A stretch of DNA of 64,000 bases from Mycolicibacterium boenickei (GCF_010731295.1 NZ_AP022579.1:1364001-1428000); one strand, 5' to 3'. Counted from the first letter of the stretch, positions 7,548-16,760 are shown. Program-made: numbers and translations. Notes: generated from the sequence alone by a model not told the origin.

Positions 7548-9101
7548 GTGGCAGGAGGGGTGGTCGGGTGGTCGTCCGACGACATGAAACAGACGGCCGA
7601 GAAAATTACGGCGAATCCGGCGTCAGCATCACCAATATCCGAACCGGGGGCACCGGACTCGTTGGAAATCACGGCCGCCGCGTTAAACCAACTCAAGGCG
7701 TCTTCCAGCAGATTGGAATTGACTTTCGCGGCTGCTGACACCGAAGCGGGGCGTATGGCGTCAGCCCTACGTGCCGGTGCCGATGCTTTCGACAAGGTTG
7801 TCAGCCAGTCGAAGGAAGAGTTCGACAAGCAGATGCATAGCGACGGCGCCCGGCCTTCGAACAAGGTCGAGACGGTGGTGCCAAGCGGGGTAATGGACCC
7901 CGCACCGGCCACCGTGAATGTCCCTTACCCTGCCTCAGCAGAAACGGGCGGCTTCGCTAATTGGCGAGAGACTGCGAAAAAGATCCACAACGGCGACGGT
8001 ACGTCGTCGCTTAAGGACTTTAGTAGCGCGTGGGCCCGCTGCCACAGCTGGCTCGGCACCCATCACGTGAACGATTTCAATGCGCCGAACGGTGACGGCA
8101 CCGCAGCCGATGCGTATACGAACGCGATGAACCTCCTGCGTAGCTGGTGGCACGACATGATCCCGGAGTGCGGGCGGATGGTCCAACAAGCGGAAAATTT
8201 CATCTCCGCGCACAGGGATCTTGTCAGTGAGCACCCCACACTGGATGATGTCGCAACCTACGAGAAAATGGATCCGGGCGGCCTCGTTAGTATCATCGTC
8301 GACCTCTCACCGGTTGCAAGCCTGGGCAAAGGCGCGCTGAATAAGTATTTTCAGGAGCGGTCGGAGGCGGCGCTGAAGAAATATGCAGATCGCGTCGCTT
8401 TCAAGGAAATTAGGCCCGGCATGCCGCCGTCAATCCGCGGGTTGCCGTCGACAAATCCCGGCAATCAACCACCAGGTGTCAATCCACCAGGTACTAACCC
8501 ACCAGGTACCAGTCCGCCGCCAAGCGGCACTACCCCCGAGATTCCGGAGATACCGTCGGTGGATACGCCGTCGATGTCGCCCGCCAGCGCTGATCCATCC
8601 GCCGGACAGGGGTCGGGCGGTTCTCCCAGCGGTGGCGGCGCTCCAAGCGGCGGCGCCCCGTCCGGTGGCGGCGCCCCCTCAGGCGGTATGCCGAGCGGTG
8701 GTCTGCCCAAGGGAACCGAAGGCATGCCGGAGGTGCCTGGTCTCGGCGAGCCCAGCCTCAAGCCGGCCAGCGCCGGCGGGGGTGGCGGTGGCATGGGTGG
8801 CGGTGGCGGCGGTATGCCCGCCGGTCCGCTTGGCCCCGCTGTCGGAGCGGACTCGGTGGCGGCTTCACCTGCGGCTGCCCGTGGCGGCGGTGCGCCCGCA
8901 GGTGCACCCGGCGGAGCCGGTGCCGGCGGTATGGGCGGCGGTATGGGTGGTATGGGCGGCGGCCACGGTCAGGGCCAGGGCAAGGAGAAGCGCCGCAACC
9001 CGAACCTCTCGGAGGACGAGGACCTTTACGTCGAGGACCGCGCCTACACCGAGGCGGTCATCGGTCGCCGTGCGCGCAAGGATGCCAAGGACGGCAAGTA
9101 G
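7548..9101 (+). CDS. espB: EspB, ESX-1 secreted protein (atypical secretion motifs)
   Basis: 517 residues from GTG 7548 (AGGGAGG upstream); a TATGAT at 7419-7424 is a possible -10. The order is: PE-like helical pair (about 38-100), PPE-like helical domain (about 135-260), Pro/Gly/Ser linker with PPGxN repeats (about 305-330) and Gly-Met-rich tail, then the C-terminal signature EDEDLYVEDRAYTEAVIG, very close to the end of M. tuberculosis EspB. EspB is exported by ESX-1, cleaved by MycP1 and forms ring oligomers. Where EspB has YxxxD there is F81-D-K-V-V, and where it has the WEG turn there is N-G-D-G near residue 181. So it is either a diverged substrate or one using other contacts. It is transcribed toward espL, unlike M. 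tuberculosis. Confidence 0.85.
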   Translation: MAGGVVGWSSDDMKQTAEKITANPASASPISEPGAPDSLEITAAALNQLKASSSRLELTFAAADTEAGRMASALRAGADAFDKVVSQSKEEFDKQMHSDGARPSNKVETVVPSGVMDPAPATVNVPYPASAETGGFANWRETAKKIHNGDGTSSLKDFSSAWARCHSWLGTHHVNDFNAPNGDGTAADAYTNAMNLLRSWWHDMIPECGRMVQQAENFISAHRDLVSEHPTLDDVATYEKMDPGGLVSIIVDLSPVASLGKGALNKYFQERSEAALKKYADRVAFKEIRPGMPPSIRGLPSTNPGNQPPGVNPPGTNPPGTSPPPSGTTPEIPEIPSVDTPSMSPASADPSAGQGSGGSPSGGGAPSGGAPSGGGAPSGGMPSGGLPKGTEGMPEVPGLGEPSLKPASAGGGGGGMGGGGGGMPAGPLGPAVGADSVAASPAAARGGGAPAGAPGGAGAGGMGGGMGGMGGGHGQGQGKEKRRNPNLSEDEDLYVEDRAYTEAVIGRRARKDAKDGK

Positions 9102-9122
9102 TCAAACGTCAGTAGACAGCGG

Positions 9123-9155
9123 CTCGCCGACGACACGCAATGTTTCGTCGGCGAG
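9123..9155 (+). terminator. Terminator after espB
   Basis: CTCGCCGACGA (9123-9133) pairs perfectly with TCGTCGGCGAG (9145-9155) across an 11-base loop and is followed by TTTCGTT. It lies 21 bases after the espB stop. Confidence 0.8.
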
Positions 9156-9203
9156 TTTCGTTGTGCACTAGTCGATTTCCACAAGACTCGGATCCACACA
9201 AAT

Positions 9204-9233
9204 CAGCCCGCCTCGCCACGGCGAGACGGGCTG
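9204..9233 (-). terminator. Terminator after espL (leftward operon)
   Basis: CAGCCCG-C-CTCGCC (9204-9217) pairs with GGCGAG-A-CGGGCTG (9220-9233), leaving a 2-base tip and one mismatch. Read on the minus strand it is followed by ATTTGTGTGG. It ends the mycP1-eccE1-espL transcript and sits back to back with the espB terminator. Confidence 0.75.
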
Positions 9234-9253
9234 AACCAAGATGCCGGGCGACC

Positions 9254-9592
9254 TCAGCCGGGCTGTTGGTCGTCCGCGGTCAATTCCGCAACCATCGCAT
9301 CGAGTCGTTCGCGGTCGGCTTCGATGGATGCCGTCGCAGCGGCCGTTGCCTTCTGGATCGCTTCGTTCAGCCGCTGCTCGACAGCCTGGGCGCCCAGTCG
9401 CAGCAGCCCGTCCTTGATGTACACGTCGATCAGATGGTGATGCCCGTTGAGCGTGACCTCAACGCTCCTGGCTTCATCTGCGGCCGTGAACGTTTCACTG
9501 TTCATCTTGTGCAACTGATCGTCCATCAGCGACTGCAGCTGTTGGGCTTGGCGCAAGACCGCAGCAACCTGCGGATGCATCTCGTCTGTCAT
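9254..9592 (-). CDS. espL: EspL, YbaB/EbfC-like ESX-1 accessory protein
   Basis: 112 residues from ATG 9592 (GGGAGGAAC upstream). It has the YbaB/EbfC-type fold pattern of EspL (Rv3880c): an N-terminal helix, MNSETFTAADEARSVEVT, NGHHHLIDVYI, DGLLRLGAQAVEQRLNEAI. In M. tuberculosis EspL is needed for normal levels of other ESX-1 substrates; the family is cytosolic and dimeric. It is the last gene of the leftward mycP1-eccE1-espL run, 46 bp after eccE1. Confidence 0.85.
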   Translation of the reverse strand: MTDEMHPQVAAVLRQAQQLQSLMDDQLHKMNSETFTAADEARSVEVTLNGHHHLIDVYIKDGLLRLGAQAVEQRLNEAIQKATAAATASIEADRERLDAMVAELTADDQQPG

Positions 9593-9638
9593 CGTTCCTC
9601 CCGACCCTTCTGGGACCCCTCTCCCAGGAAGCTTGATG

Positions 9639-11036
9639 TCACTGCTCAAGCGCCATCTGGTAGCGGCTCTCTTCACGCGGATTGATCAACGTGATCGGCA
9701 GCTGACGGTGCCGTGGTGTGTCAATGAAGTTGGGTCGCAGGATCACTCGGCCAACGCCCTGATGCGGGCCCAGGTAGGTCGTGGCGTTCGGCCACGCGAC
9801 GCGTGGGACTCGCCCGACGCGCCCGTTGATCATCGTCGCGAACTCGCGGAACTGCGGGCTGAGCGTCACCACCGCACCGGAGGCCGCCGAGCGGATGACG
9901 AACTGGGTGAACAACCGGGCGTCGCCGAGGTTGATGCTGACGTCGACGTTGTCGAACGGCATGTACACCGGGTAGCGGTCCGATGTCTCACCGACCAGCA
10001 CCCCGGCCGAGCCGATCGGCAGGTCGTAGTGCTTGTCGGTGACGGGCGTGAGACCCTGCAGAGCGGCGCGCTGCCCGCCGTACAGGCAGGAAAACCCGCG
10101 CGGTGTCGTCGGATTCGACAGCGTCGTCAACAACACCGTCGACGTCGGCGCTGCACCGGGACGGATCCGCACGCACGTCGTGGTGTGATCGGCACGCGCC
10201 GACCACCAGACGTCCGGACCGCCGGGCGCGTTGTAGGCCGCGGTGAAGGTACTGCGGCCCTTGATGACCGACCAGGTTTCCTTCTCGAAACTGATCTCGG
10301 TCGCCTTGTCGTAATCGTCGAAACTGCGTGAGCACCGCGCGTCGATTCCGTTGCTGGCCAACTGATCCGCGATGCGGGTGGCCGATGCCACCAGGTACCG
10401 GGCCAGCCCGGACACCCCGCTGTCGCGGCGCTGGGCCGAGCGTCGGGTCTTCTCCGGATCGGCGCGCAGCACGATCCAGGTGCGCCGGTTTGCCGGCGCC
10501 GGGTACGGGCCCACCACCTGTTCGTAGAGCGCCACCAGGCTGGCCGGAGCGGTCTTGCCGACGCGATAGCCGGCGGACACCACATCGGCCTCGAGATCGG
10601 GGCAGTGTGCCCGCAGCAGCTTCTCGACCAGCTTGGTGCTGACGGTGTCATCGGAGACAGCGTCGCCGTTGACGATCACGGTGGGGGTGAAAGGCCTTGG
10701 CATCAACTCGATCACCGCAACCAGGTAGTCACCCTGCCAACGTACGGCGACGTGGTCTCCCGGCATGACCGTGGCGCCGACCGCGGGCTCCGACGGCACA
10801 TCGGGGGTGCTGCGGTGGCGCCGCCGCCAGGAGAAGACCGCCCGGACCCAGCCGGTCAGCCGGTAGCCGCGAATGGTGAGTACCGAGAAGAGCGCGATCA
10901 GCGCCGACAGCGTGATGCCCAGCCACAGCAGCTTGAAGTGCATGCACACCGCGATGCACGCCGGGATCAGCGTGGCCGCCCAGATGGCGTGCCCCGTGGT
11001 GAAGCGGAAGCCGAAATTCCGGCGCAGGAAGTTCAC
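9639..11036 (-). CDS. eccE1: EccE1, ESX-1 membrane complex component
   Basis: 465 residues, matching the usual 460 or so of EccE1 (Rv3882c). Two N-terminal membrane helices (about residues 13-55) precede a large outer domain. The GTG start at 11036 overlaps the mycP1 stop (GTGA), so translation is probably coupled. EccE forms the periphery of the type VII secretion pore with EccB, EccC and EccD. Position next to mycP and espL identifies the ESX-1 copy. Larger open frames that extend upstream into mycP1 are out-of-frame readings of that gene. Confidence 0.88.
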   Translation of the reverse strand: MNFLRRNFGFRFTTGHAIWAATLIPACIAVCMHFKLLWLGITLSALIALFSVLTIRGYRLTGWVRAVFSWRRRHRSTPDVPSEPAVGATVMPGDHVAVRWQGDYLVAVIELMPRPFTPTVIVNGDAVSDDTVSTKLVEKLLRAHCPDLEADVVSAGYRVGKTAPASLVALYEQVVGPYPAPANRRTWIVLRADPEKTRRSAQRRDSGVSGLARYLVASATRIADQLASNGIDARCSRSFDDYDKATEISFEKETWSVIKGRSTFTAAYNAPGGPDVWWSARADHTTTCVRIRPGAAPTSTVLLTTLSNPTTPRGFSCLYGGQRAALQGLTPVTDKHYDLPIGSAGVLVGETSDRYPVYMPFDNVDVSINLGDARLFTQFVIRSAASGAVVTLSPQFREFATMINGRVGRVPRVAWPNATTYLGPHQGVGRVILRPNFIDTPRHRQLPITLINPREESRYQMALEQ

Positions 11037-12382
11037 TGGCGCCGCCGCAACGCGCGTCGGGTCATCGCCGCGATCCCGAGGATCAGCGCCAGCGCCGCTC
11101 CGGCGACCACCACGCCGGTGATCGGGCCGCGGTCTGGCGGCGGGATGTACACCGGCGGCGGAACTTCCTTGACCCGGAAGGGCGCCTTGGCCGGGCCCTC
11201 GGGGACCTCCCACGTGAGTGCGGCCACGGGATCGACCACGCCGGCACCGACATAGTTGTCGACGCCGCCGCCGGGATGCCGTGCGGTGGAAGTGATCCGG
11301 TTGATGACCTGAGCCGGGGTCAGATCCGGGTACCGCTGCCTGACGAGCGCGGCCAGGCCGGAGACGAAGGCCGCCGAGAACGACGTGCCGTTGAGCGGCA
11401 CCGGGCCGTCCTCGCCTGGCGTGGCATTGATCGGCTGGCCCTCGTAGCCCAGCGCGGTCAGGTTCTCGCCGGGAGCGGCCGCGCCCAACCAAGGACCCGA
11501 CATCGAGAAGTTGCTCGGCTGGCCGTTCTGGCCGACGCTGCCGACGGTGAGGACCAGCGGGTCGTACCAGGCCGGGCTGACGATGGTCTGCACGCCCTTC
11601 CAGCCGCGCGCATCGGCGGGGATCGACGGATCCGGGGCCGGGTTCTGGGTGCAGTCCTGGCCGGTGTTGCCGGCAGCGACGATGATCACCGCACCCTTGA
11701 CGTTCACCGCGTAGTTGATGGCCGCGCCCAGGCTGGCCTCGTCGATCCGGCGGGTCACCTTGTAGCAGGCGGCCTCGCTGATGTTGATCACCTGCGCACC
11801 GAGGTTGGCCGCGTGGACCACAGACCGGGCCAGGCTGCGGATCGAGCCGGCGGTCTGGGTGGAGTTCGGGTCGTTGGGATCCTGGCGCGAACCCTTGGGC
11901 TGGAATGCCACTGACGTCTGACGCAGCGAAATCAGTCGTGCATCGGGCGCTACACCGACGAATCCGTCAGTGGGGGATGGGCGGCCGGCGATGATCGACG
12001 CGGTCAGGGTCCCGTGGGCGTCACAGTCGGACATCCCGTTGCCTCCGGCGTCGACGAAGTCACCGCCTGGTTCGGCCGGAACCCTAGGCGAACCGTTGAC
12101 CCCGGTGTCGATCACCGCGACAGTTACGCCGGCGCCGGTTGCGAACTTCTGCGCCTCGGCCAGCTTCAGGTAGTCGGCCGCCCACGGCTTGTCGGCGAAG
12201 TTCGAGTTCGGCATGACCGTGGGTGCCGCGCAGATCTTGCGCTGCTCCATCGGCTGGTCGGGGCCGGTTTCATCAGGTGGAACGGCGGCGGCGTCGATCG
12301 CAGGTGGATCGATCGCGAACGCCGGAGGCGCACTGAATAACGCCAACAAAACTGCCAGCAGCATCACGGCTAAGCGCTGCAC
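11033..12382 (-). CDS. mycP1: MycP1 mycosin, membrane-anchored subtilisin-type protease
   Basis: 449 residues (family about 446). It has an N-terminal signal sequence (LAVMLLAVLLALF), a subtilase domain with the triad D92 (AVIDTGVN), H123 (DAHGT) and S334 (NGTSFSAA), a Pro-rich linker and a C-terminal membrane helix with a basic tail. Mycosins stabilise the type VII complex, and MycP1 also cleaves EspB. The start is GTG 12382 with GGGGGAG upstream. It heads the leftward mycP1-eccE1-espL run. Confidence 0.92.
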   Translation of the reverse strand: MQRLAVMLLAVLLALFSAPPAFAIDPPAIDAAAVPPDETGPDQPMEQRKICAAPTVMPNSNFADKPWAADYLKLAEAQKFATGAGVTVAVIDTGVNGSPRVPAEPGGDFVDAGGNGMSDCDAHGTLTASIIAGRPSPTDGFVGVAPDARLISLRQTSVAFQPKGSRQDPNDPNSTQTAGSIRSLARSVVHAANLGAQVINISEAACYKVTRRIDEASLGAAINYAVNVKGAVIIVAAGNTGQDCTQNPAPDPSIPADARGWKGVQTIVSPAWYDPLVLTVGSVGQNGQPSNFSMSGPWLGAAAPGENLTALGYEGQPINATPGEDGPVPLNGTSFSAAFVSGLAALVRQRYPDLTPAQVINRITSTARHPGGGVDNYVGAGVVDPVAALTWEVPEGPAKAPFRVKEVPPPVYIPPPDRGPITGVVVAGAALALILGIAAMTRRALRRRQ

Positions 12383-12610
12383 GCTTCACACTCCCCCAAT
12401 GACATCGGACACGTTTGCAGTGTGCTGATGCACTTTCAGCAAACAATATCCGGCCTGTTCAGAAACGCATCGTCTCACGTCAAGCCGTCCGGCTATTTGC
12501 ACGCAGGCAATCATAAGGGTGCCCAGGTGAGGCTGATAACGCTTTGTGCCCGCGGTGAGTGTTGCACGCGGCAAGCAGGGGAGTGCTGACGGGCAGACTG
12601 CCCACGACTC

Positions 12611-12868
12611 CTACGCGTCCAGATCCTGCTCCACCAACCCCGCCACAGTGGCCAACGCGTCGGCGTCGTCGGATTCCACGGTTACCTGGGCTCCGTTGCC
12701 GGCCCCCAGCGTCATGATCATCAGGGCCGACCCGGCGTCGACGGGCTCGCCGCCATCCATGGACAGGGTGACCGGGACACCGGCGTTGACCACGGCCTCG
12801 GCGATGATCGCGGCGGGGCGGGCGTGCAGGCCGATGGCGGAACCGACGGTGACAGTCTTGCTGGGCAT
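12611..12868 (-). CDS. ptsH: HPr phosphocarrier protein
   Basis: 85 residues, the normal HPr length. The phospho-accepting H15 lies in GLHARPA, and a Gly-Ser-Ala segment near residue 47 corresponds to the regulatory serine region. It passes phosphate from enzyme I (ptsI, divergent at 16.8 kb) to FruA. It is the last gene of the leftward DeoR-fruK-fruA-ptsH operon, 21 bp after fruA, with AAAGGAGAAACG upstream of the ATG. Confidence 0.92.
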   Translation of the reverse strand: MPSKTVTVGSAIGLHARPAAIIAEAVVNAGVPVTLSMDGGEPVDAGSALMIMTLGAGNGAQVTVESDDADALATVAGLVEQDLDA

Positions 12869-12889
12869 CGTTTCTCCTTTGGGTTGTGA

Positions 12890-14929
12890 CTAGGTGGTGG
12901 CCAGCGCCGGCGTCTCCGGCGTGGTGACAGCTGGTTTGGCGAACTGCTTGGCTGTGATGACGGCCAGGGCGGCGACGACGGTGCCGGCCGCCAGGGCGAC
13001 CAGGAACCACAGCAGGTTGCCGATCGCGAAGAACACGAAGATGCCGCCGTGCGGTGCTTTCAGCGTGACATCGAACGCCATGACCATGCCGCCGGTCACA
13101 GCGCCGCCGAGCATCATCGACGGGATCACCCGCAGCGGGTCCGCGGCGGCGAACGGGATGGCACCTTCGGAGATGAAGGACGCCCCGAGAAGCCATGCCG
13201 CGCGGCCGTTCTCACGCTCCGGTTCGGTGAACAGCCCCGGCCGCAGTGTCGACGCCAGCGCCATGGCAAGCGGTGGCACCATCCCGGCGGCCATCACGGC
13301 GGCCATGATCCGCAGGGTGGCGGGGTCGGCGACGTTGAGTCCTGCGGTGGCAAATGCGTACGCCGCCTTGTTGACCGGACCGCCGAGGTCGAAGCACATC
13401 ATCAACCCGAGGATCACGCCGAGCACCACGACGGAGGTTCCGGTCATGCCGCTGAGCCAGTTGGTCAGGCCGGTGGTCAGCGCGGCCAGCGGACGCCCGA
13501 GCAGCAGGAACATCAGCAGGCCGACGATCAGCGAGGCGCCGAGGGGGATCACCACCACCGGCATCAGCCCCCGGAACCACTGCGGCACCTTGAAAGAACT
13601 GATCCACTGTGCGGCGAACCCGGCGATCAGGCCGCCGACGATACCGCCGATGAACCCGCCGCCCACGAAGACGGCGACGGCTCCGGCGGTGAAACCCGGT
13701 GCGATACCCGGCCGGTCGGCGATCGCAAAGGATATGTAGCCGGCGAGGGCGGGCACCAGGAACATGAAGGCCAGCCCGCCGAGCGTGAACAGCACCGCTC
13801 CGAGGTACTGCGTCAGCCCACCGGGCGGAAGGTCGGTCAGCGTGTTGGTGACGGCGATGTGGTGGCCCAGCGAGTTCATGCCGTAGGACAGTGGTTGCGC
13901 GCCGTCGGGGGTATTGCCGATGTCGTAGCCGGCGAACAGGAAGCCCAGCGCGATGAGCAGGCCGCCGGCCGCCACGAACGGGATCATGTAGCTCACACCG
14001 GTGAGCAGGATCTGCCGAATCCGCGTGCCCCAGCCGACGTCGCCCGATGGAGCTGACGCAGCGGTCGTCTCGGCTGAGCCGGTCACTCGCGGGGCATTGG
14101 GATCGCTTGCCGCACTGACGGCTTCGGAGATCATGGTGTCGGGCTCGTTGATGGCCCGTTTGACGCCCGAGGCGACGACGGGCTTGCCGGCGAAGCGTTG
14201 CTTGTCCTTGACGCCGACGTCGGTGGCGAAGATGACGGCATCTGCCGCGGCAATGGTGGCCGCTGACAGCGGAGTGCTGCCGGACGAGCCTTGGGTCTCG
14301 ACGGTCAATGCCACGCCAGCGGTCTCGGCGGCCTGCTTGAGTGCGTCGGCCGCCATGTAGGTATGGGCGATGCCGGTGGGGCAGGCCGTGATCGCGACGA
14401 TCGACACCGGCTCAGCAGCCGGTTCAGCGGCAGGCTCATCAGCTACCGTAGGAGCCGGAGCAGGAGCGGCAGGCGCGGGGTTCACCACACCGTCGACGAG
14501 CGTCACCACCTCGGAGTCGCTACCGGCGTCCCGGAGCGATGCCACGAAGTCCTTGCGGACCAGCGCCCGGGCCAGGCTGGACAGCAGCTTCATATGTTCG
14601 GCCCCACCGGATTCCGGTGCGGCGATGAGGAATACCAGATCGGCCGGGCCGTCGGGGGCGCCGAAGTCGACCTTCGGGGACAGCCGGGCGAAGCCGATCG
14701 TGGGCGTATCGACGTAGGGCGACCGGCAGTGCGGAATCGCGATGCCGCCGGGAAGTCCGGTGGCGGACTGGGCCTCGCGGGCCATCGCGGCGCCCACCAG
14801 GCCGTCGGTGTCGCTGGTGCGACCCGCCTCGGCGAGTGCGCCGACCAGACGCGTGATCACGGCTTCCTTGTCACCGCCCGCGTCGACATCGAGCAGGACC
14901 AGCCCGGGGGTGATGATCGGTTGAGTCAT
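12890..14929 (-). CDS. fruA: Fructose-specific PTS enzyme IIABC
   Basis: 679 residues in the order IIA-IIB-IIC. The IIA histidine is H67 (AIPHCRS), the IIB cysteine is C183 (TACPTGIAHTYMAA), and the IIC part from about residue 300 has the multi-helix permease pattern (SYMIPFVAAGGLLIALGF, FDLGGPVNKAAY). Ala/Pro linkers separate IIA from IIB. It imports fructose and phosphorylates it to fructose 1-phosphate. The ATG at 14929 overlaps the fruK stop (ATGA). Confidence 0.95.
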   Translation of the reverse strand: MTQPIITPGLVLLDVDAGGDKEAVITRLVGALAEAGRTSDTDGLVGAAMAREAQSATGLPGGIAIPHCRSPYVDTPTIGFARLSPKVDFGAPDGPADLVFLIAAPESGGAEHMKLLSSLARALVRKDFVASLRDAGSDSEVVTLVDGVVNPAPAAPAPAPTVADEPAAEPAAEPVSIVAITACPTGIAHTYMAADALKQAAETAGVALTVETQGSSGSTPLSAATIAAADAVIFATDVGVKDKQRFAGKPVVASGVKRAINEPDTMISEAVSAASDPNAPRVTGSAETTAASAPSGDVGWGTRIRQILLTGVSYMIPFVAAGGLLIALGFLFAGYDIGNTPDGAQPLSYGMNSLGHHIAVTNTLTDLPPGGLTQYLGAVLFTLGGLAFMFLVPALAGYISFAIADRPGIAPGFTAGAVAVFVGGGFIGGIVGGLIAGFAAQWISSFKVPQWFRGLMPVVVIPLGASLIVGLLMFLLLGRPLAALTTGLTNWLSGMTGTSVVVLGVILGLMMCFDLGGPVNKAAYAFATAGLNVADPATLRIMAAVMAAGMVPPLAMALASTLRPGLFTEPERENGRAAWLLGASFISEGAIPFAAADPLRVIPSMMLGGAVTGGMVMAFDVTLKAPHGGIFVFFAIGNLLWFLVALAAGTVVAALAVITAKQFAKPAVTTPETPALATT

Positions 14930-15894
14930 AGCGGCACCTTCAAGGAGTGGGTACGGACAGCGTCGAGGTCGAGTTGGGCCGGGCCGGGCAGGGCGGATCC
15001 GGGCAGCGCCGCCGCGGCGCTGCCGTACGCGACGGCCATCTGCAGTCGCTGTGGGGCGTCGGCACCGGCGACGACGGCGCGCAGGTATCCGGCCAAGGAG
15101 GAGTCACCTGCGCCGACGGTGCTGCGGGGCACGATCGGCGGCGGCGTCGCGAGCCAGGCCCCTGACTCATCGACCAGCACCGCGCCGGCAGCGCCGAGAG
15201 TGGCCAGCACGGCGCCGACGCCCCGCGCTACGAGAGCTCGGGAGGCGGCCACCACCGGCGCCATATCATCCTGGGCGGCAGCGTCTTCCAGATCGGCAGC
15301 CGGCACCCCGGCCAGGTCGGCGAGCTCCTCGGCGTTGGGCTTGATCAGGTCGGGCGCGGCCACTTCGAACGCGGCGGCCAGGGCGGCCAACGGTGCCTCG
15401 GAGGTATCGACGGCCACTCGGCAGTCGAGTGGTGCCAGCAGCGAGACCACCTGCGCGTACCAGTCGAGCGGCAATCCGGGCGGCAGCGACCCGGACAGCA
15501 CCACCCACGACGCGTCCTGCGCCTTGGCCAGCACGCAGCGGGTCAGCGCCTCCAGTGCGTCGGCGTCCACCACAGCTCCGCGTTCGTTGAGTTTGGTTGT
15601 GGTGCCGTCGGATTCGGTGATGGCGAGGTTGGTGCGGACGGGCCCCGCGATGGGCACACCGGTGAACGGAACCGAAAGCGCGCGGAGCCCGCTCAGGAGG
15701 GGATCGGAGTCGGCGGCGGGCAGCACGGCCTCGGCGGCGACGTCGGCCAGGGTGAGCGCACGCGCGACGTTGATGCCCTTGCCGCCGGGTTCGACGGTGA
15801 CGGAGTCGACGCGTTGCACCGCTCCGCGCGTCAACGGGGATGCCAAGGTGACGGTGCGGTCGAGGCTGGGGTTCGGGGTGACGGTGATGATCAT
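14926..15894 (-). CDS. fruK: 1-phosphofructokinase
   Basis: 322 residues of the PfkB family. It has the N-terminal GGKGINVARAL signature, the second signature near GAGDSSLAGY with the catalytic Asp, and NERG near residue 103. It converts fructose 1-phosphate, made by FruA, to fructose 1,6-bisphosphate. The ATG overlaps the end of the regulator gene (ATGA) and the stop overlaps fruA. Confidence 0.95.
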   Translation of the reverse strand: MIITVTPNPSLDRTVTLASPLTRGAVQRVDSVTVEPGGKGINVARALTLADVAAEAVLPAADSDPLLSGLRALSVPFTGVPIAGPVRTNLAITESDGTTTKLNERGAVVDADALEALTRCVLAKAQDASWVVLSGSLPPGLPLDWYAQVVSLLAPLDCRVAVDTSEAPLAALAAAFEVAAPDLIKPNAEELADLAGVPAADLEDAAAQDDMAPVVAASRALVARGVGAVLATLGAAGAVLVDESGAWLATPPPIVPRSTVGAGDSSLAGYLRAVVAGADAPQRLQMAVAYGSAAAALPGSALPGPAQLDLDAVRTHSLKVPL

Positions 15895-16658
15895 GCGGTC
15901 ACCACCTCGACGCCGTGCCCGGTGAGCAGTGCGCGGTCGTCGTCGGAGATCTCGCTGTCGGTGATCAGGGTGTCCACGCTGTCGATGGGGGCGAAGCTGA
16001 CGAAGTCCTCTTCGCCGACCTTCGATGAGTCTGCGACCACCACAACGTAATTCGCTGCTTGCACCATGGCCCGCTTGACGGCTGCTTCCTCGGTGTCCGG
16101 GGTGGAGAGTCCGTGTCGCACGCTGAGGGCGTTGGTGCCGATGAACGCGATGTCCACTCGCAGGGTTTCGAGGACGCGCAGCACCTGCTCGCCGACCGCG
16201 GCCTGGGTGAGGCCGCGGACCCGGCCGCCGAGCAACTGCAGGGTGACGGTCGGCATGGTGGCGAGAAGTCCGGCGATGGGTACGGAGTTGGTCACCACGG
16301 TGAGGTCTCGATCCGTCGGGGTCTGGGCGGCGACGCGGGCGGTGGTCGTCCCCGCGTCGAGCAGGACGCTGGCACCGGTGAGGGGGAAGAAGTCGACGGC
16401 GGCCGCGGCGATGGCGTCTTTCTGCGCGGCACGGGTGGTGTCGCGTTCGCCGACGCCGGCTTCCACGAGGTGCAGCGTCCGGGCCGGTACGGCGCCGCCG
16501 TGTACGCGACGCACGACGCCGGCCTTGTCGAGCACCGCCAGATCGCGGCGGACGGTCTCGGTGGTGACGTCGTATGTCTGCGCCAGCTCGGCGACGGAGG
16601 CCCGGCCCCTGCTCATGACCAGCGCGGCGATGGCCTGCTGGCGCTCCTCGGCGTACAT
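15891..16658 (-). CDS. DeoR-family regulator of the fructose PTS
   Basis: 255 residues. The N-terminal winged helix-turn-helix (RQQAIAALV...TTETVRRDLAVLD, VRRVHGGA) is typical of DeoR, and the sugar-phosphate sensing domain has LLDAGTTTARVA and VVADSSKVG. It heads the fruK-fruA-ptsH operon and faces ptsI. It probably senses a phosphorylated fructose derivative and represses both directions through the palindrome at 16725-16738; the ligand is inferred from context. Confidence 0.9.
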   Translation of the reverse strand: MYAEERQQAIAALVMSRGRASVAELAQTYDVTTETVRRDLAVLDKAGVVRRVHGGAVPARTLHLVEAGVGERDTTRAAQKDAIAAAAVDFFPLTGASVLLDAGTTTARVAAQTPTDRDLTVVTNSVPIAGLLATMPTVTLQLLGGRVRGLTQAAVGEQVLRVLETLRVDIAFIGTNALSVRHGLSTPDTEEAAVKRAMVQAANYVVVVADSSKVGEEDFVSFAPIDSVDTLITDSEISDDDRALLTGHGVEVVTA

Positions 16659-16707
16659 GAGCCTCCGTTTGTGTGGATTAGAGCCCGATCGAATGTTGAT
16701 ATCTGTT

Positions 16708-16758
16708 GTTTTACGCTTGGCTGTGTTGACTTGTCAACGCATTCTTGTAATCTGTCTC
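16708..16758. promoter_or_regulatory. Divergent fruR/ptsI promoter with shared palindrome
   Basis: For ptsI, TTGACT (16726-16731), a 16-bp spacer and TAATCT (16748-16753) put the start of transcription at about 16760-16761, on the ATG itself, so the mRNA would be leaderless. The palindrome GTTGACTTGTCAAC (16725-16738; arms GTTGAC/GTCAAC) supplies a -35 on each strand; the minus-strand -35 TTGACA has a weak partner at 16708-16713 (TAAAAC). A regulator bound here would cover both -35 boxes. Confidence 0.65.
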
Positions 16759-16760
16759 AC

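Noticed and set aside
8466..8980. Possible CRISPR or tandem DNA repeat in espB
   Set aside because: The repeats encode PPGxN and Gly-Met-rich linker segments; units are irregular with no spacers.
12894..14056. Long rightward frames opposite fruA
   Set aside because: Antisense to a clear PTS gene; repeated Arg/His/Gly strings and no ribosome site.
16059..16760. Large N-terminal extension of the ptsI frame
   Set aside because: It lies antisense to the DeoR gene, reads as Gly/Arg-rich shadow protein, and crosses the promoter; ATG 16761 fits the EI family length.
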